The notes under the pieces are model-generated. The model was not told the DNA's origin and searched no databases. It worked only from the letters and a program-made list of their open reading frames with translations. The position numbers were made by a program, and so were the translations under genes. 64,000 nucleotides of DNA from Gordonia sp. ABSL11-1 (GTDB lineage Bacteria > Actinomycetota > Actinomycetes > Mycobacteriales > Mycobacteriaceae), in contig NZ_JASXSI010000014.1 in assembly GCF_030315685.1 (NCBI RefSeq), forward strand, positions 100,701 through 164,700, in the 5' to 3' direction. Positions 1 through 8,709 of the stretch are shown in pieces. How positions within the stretch are numbered: the stretch's first letter is position 1; every line of letters starts with the position of its first letter.

Positions 1-1415
1 ACATGCCGCCGTTGGCGAAGAACAGGGGAGTGTCGAACCGGAAGATCAGGACGCCGGCGATCCGCTCCGCATCGGGGTGGCGGGTGACGTCGTGGTAGCC
101 CCGCACTCCGGGCACACGGCCGAATACGGTGCGATACGGTCGCCAGGCCTGATTGTCGAAGGCGATGAACGACAGCCCGATGGCCACCAGGGTGCCCTGC
201 AGCACCCCGATCAACGCGACGCCCAGGAAGGTGGCGATCGACAATGCCGCCTCGACCCAGTTCAGGCGGAAGAGCTCGACGACACTGCGGATGTCGATGA
301 GGGAGATCGCCGCGGAGATGACCACCGCGGCCAGCGCCGCCGACGGCAGGTACTCGGTGATGCCCGGTGCCGCGAAGATGAACACCACGAGCAGCCCTGC
401 GCCGATGAGCGGCGCGAGTTGAGATTTCGCGCCGGCCTGTTCGGCGACCGGGGTTCGCGACGACGACGCGGAGATGGCGAAGCCACTCAGGAACCCGGTT
501 GCCACATTGCCAGCGCCGACGGCCGCCATCTCCTGATTCCCGTTGACGGTGGTGATCGCTCGCGCGGCGAATGTGCGAGCGAGAACACTGGTGTCGGCGA
601 AGGCGATGAACGCGATACCGACAGCGGGTCCGATGAGATTGATCGCGTCGTCGACGGTGATACCACCCAGTGCGGGAGTGGGGAATCCGCGCGGCATGGC
701 GCCCGCGACGGACAGATCGTCCTGCCAGCCGAAGACCGCGACTGCGATGATCGCGCCCACCACCACCGCCACCAGTACTCCGGGAATGGTCTTGCGCCAG
801 AACTTGAGTCCGAGGATCACAGCGAGCGAGACGTTGCCGATAGCGGTTGCCAGCCAGTCGATCTCACCGTTGGCGATGCCCTTGACGATGTTGACGGCCT
901 CCTCGACGACCGAATCTCCCTCGACGCTGAAGCCCAGCAGTTTCGGCAGCTGGCTCAGCAAGACGACCAGCGCTATGCCGTTGAGGTAGCCGATGCGGAT
1001 CGGTTTGGACAGGAGGTCGGTGACGAATCCGAGTTTCAGCAGCGCGCCGACGATGAGGACGATGCCCACCTCGATCGACAGTAGTCCGGCCAGCGCGATG
1101 CGCTCGCCGTCGAACGCGGCCAACGGGATGATGGCGGCCGCGATGATCGGCGCGAGCGACGAATCGGGGCCGAGTACCAGAATCCGCGACGGGCCGACGA
1201 GGGCATACACGATGAGCGGAATGATCGTCGCGTAGAGGCCCGTGACCGGAGGCAACCCTGCGACCTCGGCGTAGCCCATGCCTGCAGGGATCAGCAGTGC
1301 GGTGAGGACGACGCCGGCGACGATGTCCCCGCGCAGCCAGCTGCGGTCGTAGGAGCGTAACGTGACCAGGCCCGGGAGGTAGCGGGCCAGTCGGGTGGGG
1401 GGCCGGGGGTGGCAT
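1..1415 (-). CDS. SulP-family inorganic anion transporter, 3'-partial, start region out of frame
   Basis: Multi-pass inner-membrane transporter of the SulP (sulfate permease) family, which carries sulfate, bicarbonate or similar anions. The reverse strand reads RYLPGLVTLRSYDRSWLRGD, then a long run of hydrophobic segments, and reaches the linker into the STAS domain (RPYRTVFGRVPGVRGYHDV, then FRFDTPLFFAN) where the window ends. About 470 residues are visible of the usual 550-580. No ATG or GTG lies in frame just upstream of LARYLPG. The ATG at 1415-1413 is one base out of phase, and removing one base from the G-rich tract at 1397-1409 would join it as MPPPAPTRLARYLPG. The end coordinate assumes that join. 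The family call is firm; the start is uncertain and may be a sequencing slip or a real homopolymer frameshift. Confidence 0.85.
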
Positions 1416-1582
1416 GGGCTGATCAGACCACTTTGTGCAGTTCGGAGCGGTGGTTCAGCGAGCAGACACCTGCGGGCGGAAACAAATCTGGAACTACCCG
1501 GAACCGAAAGTGTCGCGCCTGCGTCCTATATTCAAGTGTGGGCCGAGCCGTCGCGGCGTCGGATAACGGGGGCGGGGACTGA

Positions 1583-1942
1583 ATGACTTCACCGAATGTC
1601 AGGGTCGATCCGAGTGAGCTGGAGGCAGCAGGCTCAGCCATCGCTGGTTTCGGGTCGTCCGTGCGTGAGCTGGGATCGGGATCCTTCAGTTCGATGGCGT
1701 CGGTCATGCCCGGCATCGCCAGTCCCAATGCTGCAGCCGGTGCCTTGGCCGGCTTCGAGACCGCCGAAGCAATCGGCCACTCTGATGAAGCGGTCCGCCA
1801 GGCATTGTCAACGATCACAGGTCGGTGCGACCAGTTCGCCGGCGCGCTGAAGGTCGGAGCGCACGCCATCGTGTCGTCTGAGGCTATCGCTGCGCGGCAA
1901 CTACGGTCCGTCGGCGATCTGAACGAGCCCTCTGGGACCTGA
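1583..1942 (+). CDS. Small ESX/EspC-like protein of 119 residues
   Basis: An alanine-, serine- and glycine-rich protein of 119 residues with no signal peptide and no membrane segment. Size, composition and the N-terminal pattern (VDPSELEAAGSAIAGF, amphipathic helix) resemble the small EspC/WXG100-like proteins that accompany type VII secretion substrates in mycolate bacteria. No clear WXG turn is visible. The start follows GGCGGGGACTGA. The next gene begins 3 bases after its stop, so the two are surely co-transcribed and may form a secreted heterodimer. No ESX machinery genes are in the window. The functional assignment is inference from size and neighbour. Confidence 0.6.
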   Translation: MTSPNVRVDPSELEAAGSAIAGFGSSVRELGSGSFSSMASVMPGIASPNAAAGALAGFETAEAIGHSDEAVRQALSTITGRCDQFAGALKVGAHAIVSSEAIAARQLRSVGDLNEPSGT

Positions 1943-1945
1943 TCC

Positions 1946-4291
1946 ATGACTCGAATGACGCGTGGCGTGGTCGAACGTGCCGACGTGAGCCAACTCGGCT
2001 CAGTGGCCAACTCGCTGAGACCCGTTGGCGATGGAATCAGTCGGGCCGCGGATAACGTTCATCGGACCATCCACGGACTCGACTGGACCGGGCAGGCCCG
2101 AGTAGAGGCCATCGGTCGCGCCGACAGCGAGAAGTCGCAGATGTATGGAGTGAGTGGTGCTGTCACGAATCTGCGAACCGCCCTGACAAACGGACAGTCG
2201 GTGATGGCGCCGATGGTCGACTCCCTCAAATCATCGGCGCGAAACCTGGAAGCTGCGAGCTACGACGTGGCGGACAACTGGACGGTGACCGACGCGTACA
2301 AGTACGGATTGGCGGAAGCTTTCGCAGCCGGTGACAAGGATGAACAGGCCCGGATCGAAGAGCTGAAACGGCAGCGCGCCGAGGAGGCGCGCAACGCGAC
2401 CGTACGTTTGACGCGGCTCGCGCAGGACTTGGAGGCAGCTGATACCGCATGCGCGAACGCGGTCCGCGGCGCCAATGAGGAGATCACTGCGATGGCGCCG
2501 ATCGGCGCGGGGCTGGTCGGCGGTCAGGCCGCCGGAGATCTGAAGGCCATGCGGGCCGGAAGCATGACACCAGAACAGGCCGCGAGGCTCAGGGCTGCAA
2601 CCACGTTGACACCGCAGCAACTGGAGGAGCTGCGGGAGGGGCGGCCCGCCTTCATGTCCCAGGGCCAGTTCGACTATCTCAAGTCGCTGATGGGTGAATT
2701 CGACGGTGTGAGTCTGCAGGAGATGAAGGACATCGATGAGCGCAATCCAGGTGCTCTCGGGGATGCACTGAGGCTGATGTCGATACCCAATGTCCATACT
2801 GTTGGAGGCGAGTCCGGAGGAATGAATCGCCTTCCTGTCGGAGTGCAGACTCTGTTGCGAGAGAAGGCAGTTCGGACTGACACGGTTGTAGCAAACGGGC
2901 AGTTGAGGACATTCACCGATATCCCTCGACTGGACGACTTCAAGGCTCTGAATGGGTTGCTCGGTGATGGCAACCAGGGACTCAGACTCGGCGCCGACAT
3001 CGATCGCGGCCTATTGAAGCAGGCTGCCGAGATCGGCGGGAACATGTCCCCACGGGGAGCCGACACCAACTACGGGAACTATCACCACGCCATCGACGCA
3101 TCAGAGCTCAGAGAAACTGTCGATGCGATGTTCCAGAATGGTGCAGGCGACCACCAGGCCGTTGCGGACTTCCTCACCGGTGACAACATGGACGTGACTG
3201 TCACCGCTGGATCGCACTACAACGCGGACGACCACATCTGGGACCTGATGACCACGAAGTGGGAGCCTGACGAACTCGGAGCGAAATCTGTGATGAGTTG
3301 GTTCGGGGACTCTGCCGGCGCGTCAGGGCACGAAGGCGTCGCCGCCGGGCGCTCGATGGAAGCACTGTCGGACTTCATTGTTCGGCATGAACATCAGCTG
3401 ACGAAGTTGGACCTCGGTGACGACCAGTACACGACCTTCGGGCAACGAAATCCCGAACTGGCTCAAGCCATAGCTCGCAGCGCCGCGCCGTACATCGGCA
3501 ACTATTTTGGACTGCCCGATGACATGTTGGTCAATCACACGGTCGGACCGCTCGGCAAGGAAGGTGACTTCGCCAGCCTGCTCAGTGTCCTCGGCACGGA
3601 CGGTACCGCGGGCGAGATGATGGTCCGTAGTTCGTCCGCGTGGGAGAACCACATCGCGCACGAGTTCGGCGACGACCCCCGTCAGTCGGGTCTGGGCGTG
3701 GCGGCAGGGCAGATGCATAGAGCCGTCGAAGCCGGTATCGATGATCTCGACACCACTCTCACCGACAATCATCAGTGGAACGAGAACGTCGACTTCAATG
3801 CGCGCGGCGAGAAGATCGACGGGGTTCTGGCTCTTCTCCAAGGCAGCGGAGTGCCTGGCCTTTCAGACGCGGCGACGATCGCCGGCCCGGCGATCAAGGG
3901 TATGGAACTTGGTGACCCACCTGGAGATCCGCGGGAGATCAAGCCGTGGAGTTCGCAGATCGAGAACTACAGGGATACACATCAGCAACTGACCACAGGC
4001 GTGCCGAGGTCCTACCTGATGATCGAGCCGTTCTTGGTAGATCATCCAGAGTTAGTCGACAGGAATTGGAATGGCGATGGTAAAGGACCGATCGACTTCT
4101 TCGACTCCAATGGTGATTTGGATTGGAACACTGTTGTGGAGAACAGGTCTCGGTTTACGACTTTCTACGACCAGAATCTGGGTGTACTCGATGACAACTT
4201 CAACGAGAATACGACCTCATTGGTCGGTGGTTCGCAGATCGACTTGTCCAAGGAACCTGAGCCCAACGATTCACGCCGACCGCCGAGCTAA
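1946..4291 (+). CDS. Large (781 aa) ESX-associated-type protein with helical N-terminus
   Basis: Soluble 781-residue protein without a signal peptide. Residues 1-180 are predicted-helical and charged (about 135-165 Lys/Glu/Arg-rich, coiled-coil-like), resembling the LXG/WXG-like N-terminal half of large type VII-linked polypeptides. A glycine/alanine segment near 185-200 (MAPIGAGLVGG) follows. The C-terminal half is rich in Asp, Asn and Gly and contains an EF-hand-like stretch (DRNWNGDGKGPIDFF, near residue 710). Large proteins of this kind next to a small EspC-like gene are known in mycobacteria and relatives, often annotated as TPR-repeat proteins. I see no recognisable toxin catalytic motif. 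The gene lies between the 119-residue protein and a lipoprotein gene that starts 4 bases after its stop. Confidence 0.6.
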   Translation: MTRMTRGVVERADVSQLGSVANSLRPVGDGISRAADNVHRTIHGLDWTGQARVEAIGRADSEKSQMYGVSGAVTNLRTALTNGQSVMAPMVDSLKSSARNLEAASYDVADNWTVTDAYKYGLAEAFAAGDKDEQARIEELKRQRAEEARNATVRLTRLAQDLEAADTACANAVRGANEEITAMAPIGAGLVGGQAAGDLKAMRAGSMTPEQAARLRAATTLTPQQLEELREGRPAFMSQGQFDYLKSLMGEFDGVSLQEMKDIDERNPGALGDALRLMSIPNVHTVGGESGGMNRLPVGVQTLLREKAVRTDTVVANGQLRTFTDIPRLDDFKALNGLLGDGNQGLRLGADIDRGLLKQAAEIGGNMSPRGADTNYGNYHHAIDASELRETVDAMFQNGAGDHQAVADFLTGDNMDVTVTAGSHYNADDHIWDLMTTKWEPDELGAKSVMSWFGDSAGASGHEGVAAGRSMEALSDFIVRHEHQLTKLDLGDDQYTTFGQRNPELAQAIARSAAPYIGNYFGLPDDMLVNHTVGPLGKEGDFASLLSVLGTDGTAGEMMVRSSSAWENHIAHEFGDDPRQSGLGVAAGQMHRAVEAGIDDLDTTLTDNHQWNENVDFNARGEKIDGVLALLQGSGVPGLSDAATIAGPAIKGMELGDPPGDPREIKPWSSQIENYRDTHQQLTTGVPRSYLMIEPFLVDHPELVDRNWNGDGKGPIDFFDSNGDLDWNTVVENRSRFTTFYDQNLGVLDDNFNENTTSLVGGSQIDLSKEPEPNDSRRPPS

Positions 4292-4295
4292 CTCG

Positions 4296-5000
4296 ATGCT
4301 TCGTATCATCAATATCGGAACAGCAGCTCTCTTAGCTGTCACGCTCACGAACTGTTCATCAGGACCGGCGAGTGAGAAGGACCAGGTCCAGTCCTCCAGT
4401 TCGTCAGTGCAGCCGGGTCAGGAGTCGAATCTTAAGCTGAGAACCTCATGGGATGGGGGAGCGGCTAGAATCGACTCACCCGACTCCACATTCCTGCGCG
4501 CCGCATTTGAATCCGACTATCGGGTGTGGATCAGCGGTGATTTCGCTGAAGCTTTTCCTGGCTACAGACCAGCTCTTGATGACACGAGGATTCTGAGCAC
4601 CTACGACAGCGGTGGGGGGTATGACCTGGCATACTCCTACAGTCTTCGATTGCGGATTTCTCGCATCGATGCACAATCTGATGGTTCCGCTCTGGGACGT
4701 ATCTGCACGATGGAGCGATTGCGCCTCCCAAGTCCATCGAACAAGATCACCGAGTCAGGTCCTGGAATGGTGTTCATCCACTACGAGCGCGTCGGGGCTG
4801 TGCCTCCAGCACATCAACGCGGCCCAGCCGTGGTTCCCAGCGAGAACGTGTTCGGTGGCTGGAGGATCACAGAGATCGAACGTTCTTGGGAAAACGGTGA
4901 TCTGACCAAGCCCGACCCCCGCCAAGAGTGCGGACCGATGGACCCGCCACCAGCTTCAGGCCCTTCGCGTCCTGGTTGGCCAGCCCTCGCTGGCAACTAG
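4296..5000 (+). CDS. Lipoprotein of unknown function
   Basis: Predicted 234-residue lipoprotein. The N-terminus MLRIINIGTAALLAVTLTNC has a short basic start, a hydrophobic core and a lipobox-like LTNC; Asn at -1 is atypical, so lipidation is likely but not certain. A Ser/Gln-rich linker follows, then a globular domain. The start was chosen at ATG 4296 because it gives the signal peptide; longer in-frame readings overlap the preceding gene and lack one. Co-transcription with the 781-residue gene suggests a shared role at the envelope, for example a membrane-anchored partner or immunity-type protein. That role is inference; no family is recognised. Confidence 0.65.
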   Translation: MLRIINIGTAALLAVTLTNCSSGPASEKDQVQSSSSSVQPGQESNLKLRTSWDGGAARIDSPDSTFLRAAFESDYRVWISGDFAEAFPGYRPALDDTRILSTYDSGGGYDLAYSYSLRLRISRIDAQSDGSALGRICTMERLRLPSPSNKITESGPGMVFIHYERVGAVPPAHQRGPAVVPSENVFGGWRITEIERSWENGDLTKPDPRQECGPMDPPPASGPSRPGWPALAGN

Positions 5001-5064
5001 GGCGGCGTGACGCAGGTGGCAATCGCGCCCCGGCGTGAGCCGCCGTAACGCCGCGATCGTAGAG

Positions 5065-5547
5065 CTATGGAACCAGGACGTATGCACCCGTTCCGTTTCC
5101 CTGCGCCACCCGCGGAAGACCGACGGTGTACGGAATGACTGAGACGAGCGCCAGACCCGAGCCGGTCACGATGTCGCGAGTGACATTCTGCCCGGCCTTC
5201 GGCCCGAATGCAGCGAGGATCGGGGTCTGTTTCATGAAGCTGTTTCCGCTGGTCTGATTGATCACCAGCAGAACTCGACAACGCGGATTCCTCGTCCACG
5301 ACGAGCCGTCACCCGTGAACCCGTGCGAGGTGAGCGATACGCGAACCACGCCGCGTTTTCCCCTGGGCGCGAACATCTTCAGATTCACGGCGCCACGACA
5401 GTATGCGTGATCTCCGAAGGTGCCGAAATCCTCGCCGATGGTGGTGAACTTCGGAATCTGGGGTTCGGCTGACGACGAACCGGCGCCCGTCCACGTTATC
5501 GCGAGTGCAACAATCGATGTAAGAACGGTAGGCAGAGCCCGTTTCAT
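5065..5547 (-). CDS. Secreted small protein, paralogue family member 1
   Basis: 160-residue secreted protein with a cleavable signal peptide (MKRALPTVLTSIVALAITW, cleavage probably after SSSAEP or nearby). The mature domain carries the family signature FGTFGDHAYCRGAV, GKRGVVRVSLTSHGFTG and a C-terminal AYVLVP. Two paralogues at 6895-7377 and 7470-7958 share these blocks and the two-cysteine pattern (CRGA and RCR or NCR), suggesting one disulfide. GAGGAG lies 6 bases before the start. Function unknown; the family looks restricted to Gordonia-like bacteria as far as I can judge, which is inference. Confidence 0.75.
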   Translation of the reverse strand: MKRALPTVLTSIVALAITWTGAGSSSAEPQIPKFTTIGEDFGTFGDHAYCRGAVNLKMFAPRGKRGVVRVSLTSHGFTGDGSSWTRNPRCRVLLVINQTSGNSFMKQTPILAAFGPKAGQNVTRDIVTGSGLALVSVIPYTVGLPRVAQGNGTGAYVLVP

Positions 5548-5560
5548 AGTTTCTCCTCTA

Positions 5561-5572
5561 CTTAGCGCAAAC
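5561..5572. promoter_or_regulatory. MarR-operator-like dodecamer upstream of a secreted-protein gene
   Basis: CTTAGCGCAAAC differs at one base from CTTAGCGCAAAG, the operator found at the catabolic promoters at 15572 and 31353. It lies just 5' of the ribosome binding site of the gene ending at 5065. A single near-match in 64 kb could easily be chance. Confidence 0.25.
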
Positions 5573-5583
5573 TTTCAGCGGAC

Positions 5584-6846
5584 CTAGCGGCCAGTTTCCT
5601 GTGGCCACGACACCTCACCGCCAGGCACCCCCGACTCGATCTGCCCACTCCGCTGCTTGGTCAAGGCGCGAGCCGAGTCCTCACCCTGCTTTGCTGCGCC
5701 GCCCAGGAGTCCATAGGGTGCGAGTGCCTGCTCGACACTCCACTGGGCTTTTCTGCCACCGACGTCGAGGGTGACATCACCTCGTTTGTTCACGATGTAC
5801 TCGACACCGGGCAGACCGGACTTGCGGGCATCGTGCGACGACAGCTTGTACTCGAACTGATTGCCATCCGGATTGGGGAGCGGGTTGCTTTTCGGAGCGT
5901 TCGGATTTCCTTGCTTCCACGGTTCGCGCGGGTCGGCACCTGGGTCCCCGGCGCCCAGTGCATAGGCGAGTGCTCCGCCCGCTGTTCCGCCGATTGCGGC
6001 CCCGAGGGCAGCGCCGGCAGCGCCAACTCCTACCGCACCTGCAGCGGCTCCAACTCCTGCACCGATCGCGACGCCCGGACCGACAAGTGCTCCGGTCCCG
6101 TAGGACATTCCGTAGCCAACCGCTGCGCCCACTCCGGTGCCGATGATGGCGCCGCCAACGCCGCCCAATACCGCGGCCGGAATCCCCAACGTGACCGCCC
6201 CCGCGGTCCCGCCCGTCATCACGCCGATGATCGTCGACGCCGCCTGCCGCGACGCCTCGTCCGCCGGCACACCCACCGAGATCAAGCCCTGCGCGATCTT
6301 GGCCTCACCGTAGGCCGACCAGGCGTTGACGGAGTTGACGTCCTTGTCGGACATGCCTTTCGGGATATCGGCGACGAAGTTGCCCACGCGGATCTTCTCC
6401 GGCGGAGGCGCGATCGGACGCACCGGGGCCGTCGGCTTCGGCGCCGACAGCGGCCGATTCGGCACCGGGTTGTAGGCATTGTCGTACGAGGGCGCGGTGT
6501 AGGAACCCGGCTCCACATACGGCTGATAGGGCGCCTCCTGCGGCGGACCCGGAATCGAACCCGGGCCGGGCGAATGGATCGGCGCGACCTCGGGTTCGGG
6601 CGTGGGTGTGGTGCCGCCCTGTTCCGGCGAACCCGGACTCGGCGTCGGACTCGTGCCGCCCTGCTGCGGGGCGGTGTCACTAGGACTCGTCCCACCCTGC
6701 TCGGGAACGGCATAGGCTGCGCCAGAACCGATACCGGCGGCGATGGATGCGGCAAGCGCCGCCGAGGTCATCGCCAGCCGCGCGGGTGTGCGGCGATCGG
6801 CAGCAGGTGCATTTCGATGGCGAGGACGTTGGGTGGGTTGAACCAT
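5584..6846 (-). CDS. Secreted proline/glycine-rich protein with QGGT repeats and a glycine-zipper domain
   Basis: 420-residue exported protein of unknown function. Residues 1-46 form a long signal peptide with a basic N-region (about 25 residues) and a hydrophobic core ending SGAAYA. Residues 47-90 hold three EQGGT/QQGGTSP repeats in a Pro/Thr/Ser-rich stretch, and a proline-rich region continues to about 150. A middle domain (IRVGNFVADIPKGMSDKDVNSV) precedes a strongly glycine/alanine-rich segment at roughly 205-300 with GxxxG spacing, like glycine-zipper membrane-inserting or aggregating domains. The C-terminus (330-420) is charged and globular. Similar proteins in Nocardia and Rhodococcus carry the name insoluble domain protein; I am not certain of that match. 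It sits between members 1 and 2 of the small secreted family. Confidence 0.65.
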   Translation of the reverse strand: MVQPTQRPRHRNAPAADRRTPARLAMTSAALAASIAAGIGSGAAYAVPEQGGTSPSDTAPQQGGTSPTPSPGSPEQGGTTPTPEPEVAPIHSPGPGSIPGPPQEAPYQPYVEPGSYTAPSYDNAYNPVPNRPLSAPKPTAPVRPIAPPPEKIRVGNFVADIPKGMSDKDVNSVNAWSAYGEAKIAQGLISVGVPADEASRQAASTIIGVMTGGTAGAVTLGIPAAVLGGVGGAIIGTGVGAAVGYGMSYGTGALVGPGVAIGAGVGAAAGAVGVGAAGAALGAAIGGTAGGALAYALGAGDPGADPREPWKQGNPNAPKSNPLPNPDGNQFEYKLSSHDARKSGLPGVEYIVNKRGDVTLDVGGRKAQWSVEQALAPYGLLGGAAKQGEDSARALTKQRSGQIESGVPGGEVSWPQETGR

Positions 6847-6894
6847 GTCTACGGGCTTTCGGTGGTAGATGATGAGCAGGCTGCGGAACCGGTT

Positions 6895-7377
6895 TCAGGG
6901 CACGATCATGTACATCCCTGTGCCGAACGACTTCGGCGTGCCCTTCCCTTGATTGAGCGGAGCAGTTCCGACACCGAGGTCGACTACCCCTGAGCCAGTG
7001 AATATCTCACGAACATACTTCTGGCCGGGGCGCGGCCCGAAGGAGACGGGAACGGAGACCCACTCGTAGGGTACGGCCGCACTGATCACGAAGTAGTTGA
7101 GGTTGAATCGGCAGTTCGGGTCACGCTTCCAACCGGGACCATTACCAGTGAAGCCGAACGAGGCGACCGTGAGTCGAACGACGCCACGTTTGTCCTTCGG
7201 GGCGACAGTGCCCAGGTTCAGCGAACCGCGGCAGAAGTCGTGGTCGCCGAAGGTGCCGATGTTCTCGGTGTACTGAACGATCCTCGGCAGCTGTGGTTCA
7301 GCGTGGGCAGAACCGCTATCCACAAACGCGAGCGCTCCCACAGTGAGCGCGCATACGAGCGCACAGATTCCTCGCAT
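6895..7377 (-). CDS. Secreted small protein, paralogue family member 2
   Basis: Second member of the small secreted family. The start at 7377 gives MRGICALVCALTVGALAF, a signal peptide, and a total of 160 residues, equal to member 1 (160) and close to member 3 (162). A longer reading from 7395 (MGVVIS) is possible and would add six residues. Mature signature: IGTFGDHDFCRGSLNLG, DKRGVVRL, GFTGNGPGWKRDPNCRF and C-terminal YMIVP. Function unknown. The three family genes and the repeat protein are all on the minus strand with 47-92 base gaps, so they may share a transcript or have separate promoters. Confidence 0.72.
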   Translation of the reverse strand: MRGICALVCALTVGALAFVDSGSAHAEPQLPRIVQYTENIGTFGDHDFCRGSLNLGTVAPKDKRGVVRLTVASFGFTGNGPGWKRDPNCRFNLNYFVISAAVPYEWVSVPVSFGPRPGQKYVREIFTGSGVVDLGVGTAPLNQGKGTPKSFGTGMYMIVP

Positions 7378-7469
7378 ACTGATCACGACCCCCATAGTTT
7401 GTGTAGCTGTCAGAACGTTCCGCGGAACGTCGGGAACTGGTAACGGATGCGCTCCGCACTCGACCGTCG

Positions 7470-7958
7470 TCATGGCACGACGGCGAGAAACCCGCTGCCG
7501 CCGTAGGACTGCGGAACACGGACGGGCTGATTGATCGCGTATGTACCGACGCCGAACGAGCCGGGCCCGGACCCTGGGTGAAGTTCGCGCACGATCTTGC
7601 TGCCGGGGCGGGGACCGAACGACACCTTGGAGAAATGCTCGCGCCCCAGCGGGTACTTCGCGCTGATCTCGCTCATGTACAGGAGAAACCGGCAGTTGGG
7701 GTCGCGCTTCCACCCGGGCCCGTTGCCGGTGAAGCCGTACGAGGTCAGGCTGACTCGTATAACTCCGCGCTTTCCTTTGGGAGCGACGACTCCGACGTGG
7801 ACCGCGCCGCGACAGTAGTCGTGGTCACCCACTGTTCCGAAGTTTTCGCTGTACAGCGTGATCCGCGGCAACTGCGGCTCCGCCGCCACCCTCCCGGCCC
7901 CCAGTAGCGACAAACCAGCCGTCGCCATCACAACGAGCAGCACCACAAGCTTGCGCAT
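7470..7958 (-). CDS. Secreted small protein, paralogue family member 3
   Basis: 162-residue secreted protein with a clear signal peptide (MRKLVVLLVVMATAGLSLLG, cleavage near VAAEP). Shared blocks with members 1 and 2: FGTVGDHDYCRGAVHVG, KGKRGVIRVSLTSYGFTG, NGPGWKRDPNCRF, SFGPRPGSKIVRE and a hydrophobic C-terminal LAVVP. It is closer to member 2 than to member 1 by eye. The conserved Cys pair and the aromatic/glycine pattern suggest a compact beta-rich extracellular domain. No enzymatic motif is visible. Confidence 0.75.
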   Translation of the reverse strand: MRKLVVLLVVMATAGLSLLGAGRVAAEPQLPRITLYSENFGTVGDHDYCRGAVHVGVVAPKGKRGVIRVSLTSYGFTGNGPGWKRDPNCRFLLYMSEISAKYPLGREHFSKVSFGPRPGSKIVRELHPGSGPGSFGVGTYAINQPVRVPQSYGGSGFLAVVP

Positions 7959-8055
7959 GAGAAATCGATCCCCCCACCGACGTCAACGACGGGAACAATC
8001 TACCTGGGTATGGTTCTGGTGCAGCGCTGTCGTTCGGCTGAACGACAGCTCCTGG

Positions 8056-8616
8056 TCACTGCTTCAGCGCACCCAGATACCGCCGCGTGACAACCTTCTG
8101 CGCCACCCGACCGATCGGTCCACCCGCCCGAGCGAGCAGGGTGTGCGGCCTCGAGAATGCCGTGACCGTGAAAGTGACTGTGCCGTCATGGTCTTGCCCG
8201 ACCAGGAACCGCTCCTCGCCACACTCGGGATGTCCGGGCAGGGTGCCGTAGGAGAAGCCGGCACGGCGGCCGTCGTCGAACACCTCGACCACGCGGACCG
8301 GTGCCCGGAGCCCGAGACGCCCGATTCCGATGGTCACGACGGCAACCGCACCGTCGACGACCCGCGGGTCGGAACTCGACACCCCGACACCCGCACCGAG
8401 TTGAACCCGCCACGTCAGGACGGATTCACGGGCGCGGTCGAAGCACGGACCTCCGGTGCCGAGGCGCACCGTCTGGCTCAGGTGGTGGTAGCCGGCGGGG
8501 AGTTGGCCGCCGGTCCCGCCGACCTCGGGATACGTGAGAGGGGCGGCCCGCAGACGTGCTGCGGTGTCGTCGTCGAGCGGACGCCATCGTCGACCCATGT
8601 CGCGATTCAACCCCAT
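8056..8616 (-). CDS. DUF1990 family protein
   Basis: 186-residue soluble protein matching the DUF1990 pattern: LPAGYHHLSQTVRLGTG near residues 40-57, then FDRARESVLTWRVQLGAG, RVVEVFDDGRRAGFSYGTL, and HPECGEERFLV near 135. Family members form a small beta-barrel-like fold of unknown biochemical role, often beside lipid or envelope genes. ATG 8616 is taken as the start; ATG 8598 (MGRRWRPL) is an equally plausible alternative. The gene is divergent from the lipase at 8710, with 93 bases between them as a shared promoter region. Confidence 0.75.
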   Translation of the reverse strand: MGLNRDMGRRWRPLDDDTAARLRAAPLTYPEVGGTGGQLPAGYHHLSQTVRLGTGGPCFDRARESVLTWRVQLGAGVGVSSSDPRVVDGAVAVVTIGIGRLGLRAPVRVVEVFDDGRRAGFSYGTLPGHPECGEERFLVGQDHDGTVTFTVTAFSRPHTLLARAGGPIGRVAQKVVTRRYLGALKQ

Positions 8617-8709
8617 TCGACCGGAATGGTCACCCCGGCCTGGTCGTTGAAACCAACGTGGACGAGCCGGATGCGGCTCCGGCCTGGAATCCTGGAATCG
8701 AGGTGCAGA

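Noticed and set aside
864..1415. 183-residue minus-strand reading frame with ATG at 1415
   Set aside because: Arg/His-rich shadow of the SulP transporter frame; only its ATG may be relevant if the tract is one base too long.
5833..6993. 386-residue plus-strand reading frame
   Set aside because: Antisense shadow of the secreted glycine-zipper gene; Arg-rich with no domain and no ribosome binding site.
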